Assembly (NCBI GenBank): GCA_038277395.1
Contig: CM076191.1
Location: forward strand, 93,492,822-93,556,821
Source of the DNA: Dryocosmus kuriphilus
Taxonomy: Eukaryota > Arthropoda > Insecta > Hymenoptera > Cynipidae
DNA length: 64,000 bases
Reading direction: 5' to 3'
Below the pieces are notes generated by a model. The model was not told the DNA's origin. It searched no databases and worked only from the letters and a program-made list of their open reading frames with translations. This document shows, one piece after another, positions 10,341-20,979 of the stretch (its first letter is position 1; the number at the start of each line of letters is the position of its first letter). The translations under genes and the position numbers were made by a program.

Positions 10341-10419
10341 CTGCTTTTTTAGAATCTTCAACAAATGTAATGTAAAACTAATATTTTCTGTTTAAAACAA
10401 TCTTTAAAAAACTTGCTTC

Positions 10420-10690
10420 AAAAGCACTAAGGATAAAATTAAGAAAGAAAACAAATGTAATTGCGTATATAAACATAAATGCAAAAACTGTGAGAAAACA
10501 TACATTGGTAAAACTCGTAGAACTATACGTACTAGAAATTGAGAACATGGAAGATCTATTGAAAACAACGATACAAATACTGCTATTGCTAAACCCGCTC
10601 ATGATTACGCACATAATTTTGATTTCGATCTAAAAAATGTTCAGATTCTTGAAATTGAACCTAATCTGAAGAAAGATTAATTCTCGAAAT
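10420..10690 (+). pseudogene. PLE GIY-YIG endonuclease (broken)
   Basis: The frame contains CKNCEKTYIGKTRRTIRTR, the C-x-x-C linker and Y-I-G core of a Penelope GIY-YIG nuclease, which nicks DNA to start insertion. A stop replaces the residue before EHGRSIENND. A downstream HDYAHNFDFD matches the usual 'H ... FD' segment. It sits at the expected distance after the RT thumb. Confidence 0.78.
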
Positions 10691-10810
10691 GATTCACATA
10701 CAGCATGATAAAAATTCTATTACTTTTGGAACTGATATTCAAAGTCTTAATAATATTTACAATAACTTAATTGCACAAATTCACATTCCATATTTAATTA
10801 TTGGAGGAAA

Positions 10811-12078
10811 AAAAAAATTCTTTAGATTCTTTTTAAATTTTTTTACTTTTCCCGGGCTACCACCCATATACGTATTACACCAGCCTAATCTAAAATTTTA
10901 TTCAGTCATGGATTTTCCATCGCACCCGCATAATGGTGCGAAAATTTTTATTTTGTCTGTGAAAGATTTTTAACGAAATAATAATTTTACAATCATCAAA
11001 AACATTAATGTAAGTATCACAAACAATTTATATTTTAATTTTTATTATCAAAAATATGTAATTACAATATTGTTTACAAAACATAGAATCAAAATCTTTT
11101 ATAGGTTAAATTTCGACAATAGAATTCTGCACATTTTCTGGACATTTACCATGTTTTAATTAAGAAGTTTCTTTCTCTTCGTTTAATGGTAGGGCTAACA
11201 CATCGCTCCTCATATAATTAATGTATTAGTTTAACTTTAATATTTTTTATAACTTTTTCTAGAAACCATTGCCATGATTAGGACTTAGGTATAAGTGGAA
11301 AAATGTTGGCAAAGAGAATTTAATAAACACCAAAGGAACCCAAATAGGCCACTATACTTCTTTGTTTAATATTATATTTCGTTCATATATAAGACTTTTA
11401 AAAATGAAAATACCGAAAGTTCTAAAATAGGAATATAATCTCTGAAAAACTGAAACTTATTATTGACACTTATCTTTCGAATTTCGTATTCCTCCATACA
11501 TAACTAAACGTAAATTGGTTGCCAAACTATTAATTTGGGAAATTAGTGGGAGAATTTCTATAAAAAGCAATAAAGTAACTAGAGAAAATTAAAAATATTA
11601 CAAATTTTCCGAAATATTGGTAGGAGAAGTGAATAAGGTGACTAGAGAAGAGTAAAAAGTAGTAACATTATTACAGACTGAAGAATATGGATACAATTTA
11701 CTTACATTTACTGACGTATCGACATCGCTTCCATGGTAAAAAAGTTTATAAGAAATTCTTAACTGATTTTCACGAAAACAAATGTTTGGAAAACGACTTT
11801 TAACATTTATAATTGCAATTTTTCTGATAAAAATGCACATAATGAACATGCATGTCAGTAACTTTATTATCGAAGCAAATTAACTTTAAACAATTAAATT
11901 ATATTAGTTATTCAGAGTGTAAGTATAAATATATATAATTCCGGGTTTTATATAATATGGCTAAAATTTTTAAAACTCCAGCTGTTGAGTACCGATTTGG
12001 CATTAACGAACCGTAAAAAATGTGACTGATAAATACATTTCTTTCGGTCATTTCTTCCTACTGTTTCTGTGCATTAAG
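10811..12078. other. AT-rich non-coding stretch, no gene seen
   Basis: About 1.27 kb without a convincing reading frame or repeat. Short open stretches such as 11598-11849 minus have no recognisable domain. Confidence 0.55.
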
Positions 12079-12652
12079 GGGGGAAACCACATTAGGAGGC
12101 TGATTTTTATACCTATTTTGTGAATTTTTTTGAAGGGAGAAAAGTAACTACAAATAATTGTAAACCTGAGGTCATTTAAGCATGTTTCAAACTACAGCTC
12201 AGAATTTTTTGAACTAGTTTTGATCAAAATCTTCCAAGTTATAAGCTGATACCCATCGTGGTTCGTCGCGGGAGTTCCTAATTCGCGTGCAGCGTGGAGG
12301 TCTCAAAAATCACCTGAAAACAAGCAATCAAATTTTTTTTACATTATTTACATGTTTTCTTAGTAGATGAACCAACTGTTACTTTAAAATATTGAAAATT
12401 GGATAATTTACGGGAGCTTTAAAAAAAACGTGGAAATTTCACCCTATTTTTTAGCTTTTTATAAAAAAAAAATTCTAAAATTATTCTGTTTTCGAAAAGT
12501 TGGTTCAACTAATATTTAATTTAATTGCGAGCAATTAAAACTTTGGTTTTTAAAAACCGGTCAATAATTCGCTGAGATAGAGTGCCCACGAGTTGAGAAA
12601 AAGTGGTTCCGAGAAAAACGCGTTTGAAAAAAATAATACTGGAAATTCGAAC

Positions 12653-12664
12653 TTCATGACAGTA
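12653..12664. repeat. Target-site duplication, left copy (DUF4780 LINE)
   Basis: TTCATGACAGTA here matches TTCATGATAGTA at 15233-15244 with one mismatch in 12. The two copies bracket the minus-strand LINE exactly, with the (TAA)n tail beginning on the left side. Confidence 0.78.
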
Positions 12665-13467
12665 TTATTATTATTATAGGCCCACCTCCTCCCACAGGTA
12701 CTCATGACCCGGTACTTCGCTACCAAACACGTTCGCGAACGCGGCAAGTGCTTAGTAGATTCGTTTGTGTCAGATGCGGTTTCAAAAATTATTCTGCTTC
12801 CGCATTCGTCAAATAATTAAAATAATCCTGCTCTGGACCATGAAGCATCGCAGCTTTTGCTCAGACGTAAAGTGATGCCTGAAGTATGAGGTGTTTTTCT
12901 GAATTGAGGAAACTCGCAAATGTCTCTAACAGACGCCCGAAGAACCGTTGTTCGTTTTTTTAAATTTATTTATTTATTTTTTTTTAAACGAAAAATGCTC
13001 CCTTACAGGCAACATTATCAGAGACATTTGTCCTCAATTCTTTTTTTATGTTATAAATTTCAAGCGATACTGCTTATCCCAGGTGCCAAGGGGGCAAAAG
13101 CACTCCCCAAAGAGAGAGATAGCGAGAGAAAGAAAGTTACAGACATACCTGGGAATGGAAACCAGAGCATTCGTCAAGATTTTTTAAACCAGCATCTGAG
13201 ACAAACGACTCAATTAATATATTAATATTTCGAGCGGTGGACAACACACACAAATTCACAAACGTACACGGACATACACGACACGATAGCGAACATAATA
13301 ATAACAATAATAACAAGTTATAACAAAAACAAATAAAAGTCACAAGACTTGATAATAAAACTAAATAAAACTGTGTCAAAAAAATTTTTTAAAAATATTA
13401 AAAATGCATAACGTGGGGTTGTCAACATTTAAAGTGTACGTGGGATAGCCTTTTTTACAGAAGACGA

Positions 13468-13721
13468 CTAGCGGCTATCGTTGGTAACGCCCATAAAACT
13501 CCGGACGATGCGGCAGGTGTTAAGCAATATCGCCTTCTGTATAAGATGTAAAAATTTCCCAGCTCCCAGCTCTTCCAAGTCCTGGATGCATCTCACGTGA
13601 ACGTTCCCTGTGGAGGAGATTACTACCGGGTGAAGGGTGACCTTCTTCACCCTCCACACGGCCATAATCTCCTGCCGCAGCTCCGCATACTTCTGGATCT
13701 TCTCAGTGTATCGAAGTTGGA

Positions 13722-13767
<46 letters not shown>

Positions 13768-13779
13768 TTGGTTGTCCAT
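13468..13779 (-). pseudogene. C-terminal tail of a LINE ORF2-like protein
   Basis: The frame EKIQKYAELRQEIMAVWRVK ... VTLHPVVIS ... AILLNTCRIVRSF matches a C-terminal segment common in non-LTR retrotransposon polyproteins of invertebrates ('KY.EL..EI...W......PVVI...G...LGTC.IVRKFL'). The first part of the open stretch is a poly-Asn run made by the ATT/AAT microsatellite at 13722-13770 and is probably not original protein. No RT motif precedes it. Confidence 0.55.
13722..13770. repeat. (ATT)n microsatellite
   Basis: About 16 uninterrupted ATT units at the junction between the DUF4780 ORF and the ORF2 tail. It may mark the place where ORF2 was lost. Confidence 0.9.
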
Positions 13780-13958
13780 TAAGGTACAGCGCCATCACCC
13801 TGTTGATTCGAGGACAGCTGTTCTTCTGCTGTCCCCGTATCGTTCTTTCTTTTGGAAGGAATTTTCATCTGGATCCTCTTCATACCCAGATAAGGTCTGC
13901 AGTCGACCCTTTCTATATGCTCAACGACAGAGGGGTCCGCACTCAGGATCAACTGGGT

Positions 13959-14627
13959 TCACCTGGTGTCCCTCTTCATGTCGATGATTGTCCAATCCTC
14001 CACTTTTAAGGTGGGATTTTGAATAGCCATCCTCTTGAGGATAGAAGATGGTTCTTCGGATATGCCTTGTATCCATGCGATGAGTTTTACGGGCTTGGGA
14101 AGGTCCTTAGAATCAATTACCTTGATTCTTGCACCCTCCCAAGGCCTCAAACCCTCCACTGCCCGGATGAGCCATGTTCTAGACATCTCATCCGCGCAGA
14201 CGATGGCCAGTACCCCATTCCTATACCGGCAATCCTCAAATCTCGGAATAATGTCGCCAGGTTTTACCCCGGCAATCACTTTCTCGAGAGCTGCTTCAGT
14301 GCCCATTGTTTGCTCTGAGCTGAATATCTCCTGCGGGAATTCTTCGGGAACAATGGCCATTTTCAGGTGACTCTGAAGGGCGAGACTATATGTGTCTCCT
14401 GGATCGACGACCCTGCCCCTCTTAATCTCCCTGTCTTGATTCGGAGTACTGCCATCAGACCGAGGCCGTTTTGGGGTCTCAGGTTTAGGAGTTTCCTCGC
14501 TCCGCAACATAAGCTGCTGGCGTGGGTATCTCCTTCTGGCAGCAGTACTGTATTTCTTTTTCTTTTTGGGGCGTTCAACAGTTCCATCGTTCCCAGTGGC
14601 TTTAGCTTCGATGATGTGACTAATCAA
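13959..14627 (-). CDS. DUF4780 domain protein, probable LINE ORF1
   Basis: An uninterrupted 222-codon frame, one of the few intact ones in the window. The first 80 residues are basic and low-complexity (a PKKKKK stretch and TPKRPRSDGS), looking like a nuclear-localising or nucleic-acid-binding tail. Residues about 85-215 match the insect DUF4780 pattern: KMAIVPEEFPQEIFSSEQ, IPRFEDCRYRNGVLAIVCAD, TWLIRAVEGLRPWEGARIKV and a final QNPTLKVEDW. The biochemical role of DUF4780 is not known to me; multi-copy occurrence in insects and its place before a LINE tail suggest a Gag-like ORF1. It ends immediately upstream of the region holding the ORF2 tail. Confidence 0.7.
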   Translation of the reverse strand: MISHIIEAKATGNDGTVERPKKKKKYSTAARRRYPRQQLMLRSEETPKPETPKRPRSDGSTPNQDREIKRGRVVDPGDTYSLALQSHLKMAIVPEEFPQEIFSSEQTMGTEAALEKVIAGVKPGDIIPRFEDCRYRNGVLAIVCADEMSRTWLIRAVEGLRPWEGARIKVIDSKDLPKPVKLIAWIQGISEEPSSILKRMAIQNPTLKVEDWTIIDMKRDTR

Positions 14628-15232
14628 AGTCTCATCTCCCGCTGTACCACTCGGGTTACCAGGAACCGCCTCGGCCCCATCTTGAGTTAAAGGTAATTTA
14701 TTACCTTAGTTGGTATTCATCTTCTCTAAGGAAGATGAAGGGTTCATGGCGAGTGTCATTGAAGTCACTCGCTCATCTGTTTGTTTTTCTTGATTATTTT
14801 TGAAACTCATTTTATTCCCACAATTAGCTAGGGAAATAAATTGTCAGTCCCCGCAGAGCCTTGCATGCGGGGATAAGGCACTTTTACCTTGGGAAGTTGT
14901 CCGGTATTCCAGGTCACCGTTAATGTCACCATTCCTTGGTAAAATTCAGCCTTCGACACGGTCGTTCACATCTTGGCTTAGGGGCTGTTTTGGGAATCGA
15001 GTGGCACCCGATATTCGCTGCTTAGTCGAATTCACGCTGATAATTCCCCTCTACTAACCAACAACTCCTACCCGTTAAGGTTATCCTCGTTGCGGCATCC
15101 AGGCCGTTGTTATCTGCGCGAGTTCTTAGGCCTCTCCACCACGACCAGGTCCGAACTCTTATTCTCCTTAGGTAGGGAAACTTAATTCCCCATTATAGGG
15201 AGTAGAAGAGTTCACGTATCCCATAGGGGAGG

Positions 15233-15244
15233 TTCATGATAGTA
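15233..15244. repeat. Target-site duplication, right copy (DUF4780 LINE)
   Basis: TTCATGATAGTA, one base different from 12653-12664. It marks the 5' end of the minus-strand LINE. Confidence 0.78.
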
Positions 15245-15764
15245 ATAAATGATATAAAGGACTTTCATTCTAATCAACTAAACCAGTTCTATATAGCAAT
15301 CCTTCTTTTTCTTCATAGGCATGGTTTAGAGCCACCATCTCCTCTTTTTTTGCTTTCCTTGCTTTCTTGTTTCCTTCTACCTGCCTTCTGCTCCAGCGGT
15401 AAACTGAAGCGAGCTCACTTTAATACACGTATCATAGGAAGGACTTCGAATTTCGCTTTAAAATTTCTCGAACAAACTCCTAGATAGTTATGTTAACGAT
15501 TTATGCAATAAAAAAGTCGTTTTTTTGAACCGTCTAATGTGGCTTCCCCGTAAGTTTATTGTAAATTTACACGTATTTCTGAAGGAATTTCCCAATCACT
15601 ATATGAAATTCACAATAATAAACGTGTAGGTTCCTCACAACAATCCCCGACATAAAAATACACTGCTGATATTGCTGTGATTATTATTAAAGAAGCTTTT
15701 CCCGTAATGTCGCATACTTAAGGAAATAATTTTTTAACTATGTATTTTTAATTATATATTATAG

Positions 15765-16085
15765 TGTGTGGCAAGTTATTTCTTCCCGCTAGAATGCTGC
15801 TCAACGTCATGTTGCGCATGCGTGGTCAGAGATGCGAGACTCACACCTTTGCGGAGCATCGGCACGAACGGGGAGTCGAGCGGCCAGTCTGCCTGTGCCT
15901 AGCGCCATGTGTAAGTGGTCGTACTCATATGCGCACACTTTGTACTATGGACGCTTCCCTTACATAATGTGTAACCATTAAACTCAAGTTTGGCAATTAA
16001 ATGTTGTGTTCCTTCGTCCGAATTATTATCTTCCTTCTGATGAGGTTATATGGGAACCTCTCCATGCTGCTGCGCAGATTCGTTG
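15765..16085 (+). repeat. Candidate 5' LTR of the second Gypsy element
   Basis: Begins TGTGTGGCAAG, has the high-GC start and AATTAAA-like end expected of an LTR, and lies upstream of the gag remnant at 17068. A TTGGTG follows at about 16083, the first bases of the tRNA-Trp site seen at 1450, but the rest of the primer site does not match. No second copy at the other end is clear, so the assignment is tentative. Confidence 0.4.
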
Positions 16086-16392
16086 GTGTTTGGTAAACTG
16101 CCGTTTGAGTGGCAAAATTCAAAGGCTGGGAATATAGCTAAATTCCCATAACCAATAACTAAAAACCCCATACTACTGATCCCTACGCTGGATAGCCATG
16201 TTTCTACGCTGAAGTTACGCTACACAAAAAAAAGTTCTCAGCCGATCTACTAAAGCAGACAGACTTCAAACCTGAAAATTAAAAATTTGGTTAGCGTCGT
16301 ATGACGTCATCGGCAACGCAGACACTCAACAAGATGAATGCCGGATTCAAATTTTTGGCGTAATGAAGCCCACGCCATTGGCACTTCCAATA

Positions 16393-16620
16393 CCATCGAA
16401 GCAGATTTCACTCCGCCACAATACCCCTGCTAAAGTTGTGGCGTGAGGCTGCACTTCGTTAACAATTTTCATCGGAAGCAGAATTCACTCCGCCACAATA
16501 CTCCTGCTAAAGTTGTAGTGTGAGGCTGCACTTCGCGTCAACTTTCAACTGAACTGGAACTCACTCCGCCACAATACTCCTGCTAAAGTTGTGGCGAGAG
16601 GCTGCCCTTCGTATCAATTA
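16393..16620. repeat. 77-bp tandem repeat, three units
   Basis: The block CACTCCGCCACAATAC ... GCTAAAGTTGT ... GAGGCTGC recurs at 16408, 16485 and 16561, spacings 77 and 76 bases. It lies in the Gypsy leader between the LTR and gag. Each unit holds an inverted pair CCACAA / TTGTGG, so each can form a small hairpin. Confidence 0.85.
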
Positions 16621-17067
16621 TCTACAGGATCTTCGAAAGCAGCAGTAATACTTTTTCGGTCACTGACCGTAAGTCTCGTATATATTTTGAAAAGCCGCAG
16701 ATTTTTGTGCTTCGCTTTCAGCGAGCGGGAAGTGAATTGCAAATCATATTCGTGAATTTTATTCCTGTCATCGCGATTATTTTGCTCATATATTATCGCA
16801 CATTCGTTCTTATATGCAAATTTTAAATCGTTTACGTTCGTGGGTGACGCCGTTTCATGTATCTTTTTACAATAATCGAAATTAAAACGGAGTGATCGAG
16901 GTGTTTCCCTCACCTAGTGCCACGGAAATTTTCTATTACCACGCGAACAATTGATTCTTCGCCATCGGCGCTATTTCAAAAATTTTTTTTGATTCACAAA
17001 ATCGCGATTTTCTGCCGGTACTCTACTGAATTACCCCTTATCCTTCCGGAACTTTTTAAATTCTAAA
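16621..17067 (+). other. Gypsy leader before gag, no gene seen
   Basis: About 450 bases between the 77-bp repeats and the gag remnant. The open stretch 16614-16913 on the minus strand has no recognisable domain and I treat it as chance. Confidence 0.4.
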
Positions 17068-17600
17068 ATGGAGCAACAAATCGCCGACCTGCAGCGCGAT
17101 CTGGCATGACTACGGTCGAAAAACCCGGGTGTGGATTCATATCGGATTCCCAAGATACCTAAATTCATCGCAGCCGATCCGAACCTATGATTCATGCAGG
17201 TAGAAAGCTCCTTCGCTAACGTTAGAATAACCTTGAAACTGCCAAGGCCGACCACGTAATTGCAAAATTAAAACCGGTCCAAGTTTACGCTACCTCCGCG
17301 GAAAATCGCTTGCATCAGCTTTTAAATGTACAGGTCCTAAGCAGCGGGAAACCGTCCGTAATTTTAGCTCGTCTACGCGCGCTTAATGATAGCCAGTGCA
17401 ATAACGATATTATCAAGTCCATTTTTCTAGACCAGTTTACCAGGAAATGTTCGCCTCATACTTATGTCGACAAATATTACTAACTTGGAACAAATTGCGG
17501 ACATCGCCGACAAAATATTCGATGCCAAAATATTCGCAAATCCGGATACTGTTTCACTTTCTTGCGTAGAATCCACTAAATAGAGCGCACTCGACGCACT
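17068..17600 (+). pseudogene. gag: Gypsy Gag remnant
   Basis: An ATG at 17068 opens MEQQIADLQRDLA and hits a stop after 13 codons; the same frame continues beyond it with a region matching the first Gypsy's capsid (VDSYRIPKIPKFIAADPNL, FMQVESSF). Further stops and shifts follow, and a second recognisable part (TLARLRALND-like and CNNDIIKSIFLDQF, about 17370-17430) fits the capsid C-terminus. Confidence 0.65.
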
Positions 17601-17602
17601 AA

Positions 17603-18091
17603 ATGTGGAGATTGCTTCGCACTTGGGTTGACAAAAACTCTTTGCCTTCGGGAAACAACCTCGCCTCACCACTGGAGACAGTGGGTATCGGCATTAAATC
17701 TAAACGTCTCCATATTCACGACCGGCATTCCGGATTAACCTTCCTCGTGGACACCGGGTCGGATATATCAATTCTGCCGCTCAAAGCTAACGCAAAAGCA
17801 AAACCAACAGAATTGATTCTGTTCGCTGCGAACGATTCGCGCATTTCTGCGTTTGGAGACAAACGATTAGCACTAGATCTCAATTTTCGTCGCAATATTA
17901 TTTGGAATTTTTGTATATCAGCAATCCCCTACCCCATTATAGGGGCAGACCGGCTCGCTCACTACAGATTATTGGTGCATCTGCGACGTCGCAGATTAAT
18001 TGACGCCACAACCGGTTTTACGACTCACGGTGTACTTAGAAACGTTTTTTACTCTACCATAAGCATGGTGAATAGTACATCCGCTTACTGA
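17603..18091 (+). pseudogene. Gypsy aspartic protease
   Basis: A 162-codon open stretch that contains LTFLVDTGSDISILP (active-site D-T-G) preceded by RLHIHDRHSG, and FAANDSRISAFG further on, both conserved with the first Gypsy. The segment YPIIGADRLAHYRLLV is the protease C-terminal 'PIIGxDFL' region, so the domain is nearly complete, unlike that at 3260. It then runs toward the RT but is terminated at 18091. Confidence 0.75.
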
Positions 18092-18109
18092 CAGATAGTT
18101 CTTGACTTT

Positions 18110-18880
18110 CCTGAGATCACCCGGTTGGAACAGACGTATTCGCAATTGCTCGGAAATGTGCACCATCACATTCTTACAACTGGCCCACCACTTGCCGAAC
18201 GGGCCCGCCGCTTAAACCCGGAGAAACTCGCCGCGGCTAGAAAACAATTTTAATAAGAAATAGAAAACGGTCTGTGCAGACCCTCCAGTAGTCCGTGGGC
18301 TGCACCAATTCACATGACCCTTAAAGGCAACGGCCAATGGAGAATCTGTGGCGATTATCGCCGCCTAAACTCCGTAACTATTCCAGATCGTTATCCGATA
18401 CCTCATTTGCACGATTTTTCTGCAAATTGACATGGTAAAAATATTTTTTCGAAACTCGATCTGCGAACTGCGTATCATCAAATTCCAGTCGCTCCCGAAA
18501 ACATACCTAAGACTGCAGTCATCACTCCCTTCGGTCTTTCCGAATATGTCGTAATAAATTGCGGGTTGCGAAATGCTGGATAAATCTTCCAAAGATACGT
18601 ACATCAAGCACTGAGCGATCTAGATTTCGTTTTCGCATACATTGACGACATCCTCATAGCCTCTAAAGATAGCGACGAGCATGCACGTCACTTGCGTATT
18701 GTTTTCCAAAGACTTATGCAATTCTCTCTGCACATTAATTTAGATAAATGTCAATTTGGACAATCTGAGATTGAATTCCTGGGTCACATGATTAATAACC
18801 AGGGATTTAAACCCACGCCCGAAAAGATTAAAGCAGTCTCAGACTTTCCTAAACCGGTCACAATAACGGAACTACGCTGA
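18110..18880 (+). pseudogene. Gypsy reverse transcriptase (broken by stops)
   Basis: The frame can be followed with several in-frame stops. Visible motifs are RPSSSPWAAPIHM (near 18280), WRICGDYRRLNSVTIPDRYP (near 18345), FSKLDLRTAYHQIPV (motif A, near 18450), then AYIDDILIAS (about 18640), the catalytic box reading YIDD, and IEFLGHMINNQG at 18770. Stops near 18250, 18430, 18580 and 18880 inactivate it. All RT regions are present, so this is the best-preserved Gypsy RT in the window. Confidence 0.8.
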
Positions 18881-18889
18881 TTTCTAGGA

Positions 18890-19315
18890 ATGGTGAATTT
18901 CTGTCGTCACAGCTTGCATAACGCTGCATCGGTTTATTATGCGCCTCTCAATATTTATCTGCACGACGCATGCAAAAACGATAAACGGAAGATCGTATGG
19001 TCTCTCGAAGCAGAAGCGGCATTTAATCAGGTCAATTCATATCTGACAAATGCCGTACTGCTATTTCACCCTTCTTCGGAAGCTGAGACTCGTTTGTCAA
19101 CGGATGCCTCCGACACGGGCATCGGAGCATCCCTTGAACAATACATTCGCGGGCACTGGACTCCTCTTGCATTTTTTTCTCGCAAACTAAGTTCAGCCCA
19201 ACCTAATTACAGCGCCTACGATCGGAAACTCACTGCTGTGCACGAGTCTATATACGACTCGTGGCGATCTTTCACTCTCTGCACCTCATATCAGACCAAT
19301 ATATTTACCAACTGA
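18890..19315 (+). pseudogene. Gypsy RT connection and RNase H
   Basis: Open for 141 codons: MVNFCRHSLHNAA (connection), IVWSLEAEAAFNQVNSYL, then TRLSTDASDTGIGASLEQ with the first RNase H Asp, and LAFFSRKLSSAQPNYSAYDR, where the next catalytic region begins. The C-terminal part is lost at about 19310, where the sequence joins the pre-integrase region directly. Confidence 0.75.
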
Positions 19316-19340
19316 GATTAGACTTTCTGAGTTAGTTGAG

Positions 19341-20608
19341 ATGCAAGAAGCAGAACCTGAACTTAAACAGTTCTGCACTTCTTCTAAACCTTCTCTTAAT
19401 ATTCGAAAAAAATTTTGGGGACAAGACCATACTTCTGTATATTGTGATTTGTTTGGGGACACCTTACTTTCCATTATCCCAACTGTTCAGAGACGAAGCA
19501 TATTTGACATATTTCATCTGCCGTCGCATCCAAGCGCGAAAGTCACTAATCGCGTGATCTCTCAAAAATACGTTTGGCCCGGTATGCATAAAGACATTAT
19601 CAAGTGGGCAAGATCATGCTTAGACTGCCAGCGATCTAAGGTCACACGCCACACTATTCTCAAGCCAGCGCAAATTGTCGCTCCTGAGATGCGTTTTAGA
19701 CATATCCTTATGGAACTTGTAGGTCCTGTTCCGCAAAATGAGGGATACAAATATTTATTGATTATTATCGATCGTTTTTCGCATTGAGTCGAAGCACTAC
19801 ATTACACAGCATCGAGGTCGGCACAGTTTGTCGTGCTTTTTGCGATGGCTGTGTATCCCGATTCGGTTCTCCAGAAACTATCTCAGCCGATCAGGGTCGA
19901 CAGTTCCAGGATCAACTTTTTCAGTCTCTTTCGAAGCTTTTAGAGTCACATCGAATTAGAACAACCGCATACTATCCTGCTTCTAACAGCATAATAGAGC
20001 GTTTTTATCGCTCCCTTAAAGCCGCAAGATTGTGTCATGCTACTCGACTCTGGCTTCAAGTACTTCCCACAGTCATGTTGGGACTGAGGACCAGTGTATT
20101 AGATTCCGGATCTTCCCCGGCCGAATACTTATACGGTACTACCTTACGCATTCCGGGTGAATTCTTGCTGCCAGATTTTTGCACTGCAGATCCACAAACT
20201 TTTCTAGACGAATTCAGGACACATATAAAAAATGTTAAACCAGTTTCTATCGAGCACCGACAGAAATTAAAATGTTTTGAGTTTAAAGAATTAGCGAAAT
20301 GCTCGCACGTCTTTTTACGCACTGGAGTGGCGAAGAAGTCTCTCGAACCTCCATACTCCAGATCACACCGGGTATTAAATCGCACTAGCGACCGCGTTAT
20401 CGAAATAGATGTAAATGGTTTAAATCGACGAGTTTCGCTGGAAAATGTCAAAGCAGCTCATATATTAAGTACTCTTGACCATGTTACTGAATTAGACAAC
20501 ACTCAGTCTATATATCATGTACCAAATAAACCTAAGACTCCTGTAATTAATAAGGCTGCATCTCAAAATGACTTACATTCTATTCCTCAGACTTCTATTA
20601 CTTTAGAA
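19341..20608 (+). pseudogene. Gypsy integrase (one frameshift; first catalytic Asp changed)
   Basis: The zinc-binding region (FHLPSHPSAKVTNRVISQ ... CLDCQRSK) is followed by the core. The first catalytic position reads MELVGPVP where the related element has LDLIGPL, so Asp is replaced by Glu. A frameshift near 19785 separates this from the second frame (19784 onward), which holds ETISADQGRQFQD (second Asp) and NSIIERFYRSLKAA (third, Glu). The C-terminal domain (AEYLYGTTLRIPGEFLLP ... VIEIDVNGLNRRVSLENV) is intact up to the LINE insertion. Confidence 0.8.
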
Positions 20609-20620
20609 AACAATACGCTT
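20609..20620. repeat. Target-site duplication, left copy (R1/I-like LINE)
   Basis: AACAATACGCTT, matching AACAATATGCTT at 25535-25546 with one mismatch in 12. A run of T, the LINE poly-A tail in reverse, begins right after it. Confidence 0.82.
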
Positions 20621-20979
20621 TTTTTTTGTGTTAGAGGAGGTGGAAATCCTATTTACGGACAGTGTGTGGGACTCGGCCTAAAAATACGGCCCCTACCCAC
20701 TAAAATCACCTCCTCTCCTCGCCAGACAATGGCCCCGGGATCCGCGTTAGCATTAACTTCAGGGTCATGTCTATAGGCGCTTCACGCTGTACCTCAGCGT
20801 CCGCTGTTGACCAGCTTGGCTCACTTCTTCTCTGCTTCGCTTACATTCCCTGGCCCTGCAGCAGGATTAGGGTTCAGCTAAACTAGCATCGTTAGGAGTT
20901 TCCATACGTTCACGAAGCAATGCATCATCCGCAGTAGAGAGCAGCATACAGCTGCATCTTGGGACGGCAGCCTTCAACA

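Larger units (their letters stand above)
7033..10810 (+). mobile_element. Penelope-like element (PLE-B), rearranged
   Basis: A plus-strand Penelope-like element, interrupted and partly duplicated in inverse orientation. In order: 5' terminal sequence (7033-7092), N-terminal region and first RT motif (7125-7872), a GC-rich hairpin insert (7873-8459), an inverted copy of the N-terminal region (8460-9255), then forward RT (about 9440-10330) and GIY-YIG nuclease (about 10420-10690). Frameshifts and stops occur throughout. The 3' boundary near 10810 is approximate. Confidence 0.78.
12665..15232 (-). mobile_element. Non-LTR retrotransposon with DUF4780 ORF, most of ORF2 deleted
   Basis: A minus-strand LINE inserted in the TIR element, bounded by a 12-bp duplication. 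Its 3' end, on the left, has a short (TAA)n tail as in I-type elements. In element order: a 5' leader (about 15232-14630), a DUF4780 ORF (14627-13959), then only the C-terminal tail of an ORF2-type protein (13721-13468) and a 3' untranslated part. RT and endonuclease are missing, so this is an internally deleted copy. Assigning ORF1 status to the DUF4780 protein is inference from order. Confidence 0.65.
12080..15550. mobile_element. Short TIR element, split by a LINE insertion
   Basis: The left end GGGGAAACCACATTAG (from 12080) and the right end CTAATGTGGCTTCCCC (to about 15550) are inverted repeats with one mismatch in 16 bases. Removing the nested LINE (12665-15232 plus one target copy) leaves about 900 bp, the size of a non-autonomous DNA transposon or MITE. 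No transposase frame is visible. The target duplication is unclear; TAAG occurs next to both ends but is short. Confidence 0.6.

Noticed and set aside
13597..13782. Frame with a poly-Ile tail on the plus strand
   Set aside because: Shadow of the minus-strand LINE tail plus the (ATT)n microsatellite.
16036..16065. CTGATGAGGTT...AACC as a hammerhead core
   Set aside because: Stem II could form but no GAAA follows it, so an essential part of the core is missing.
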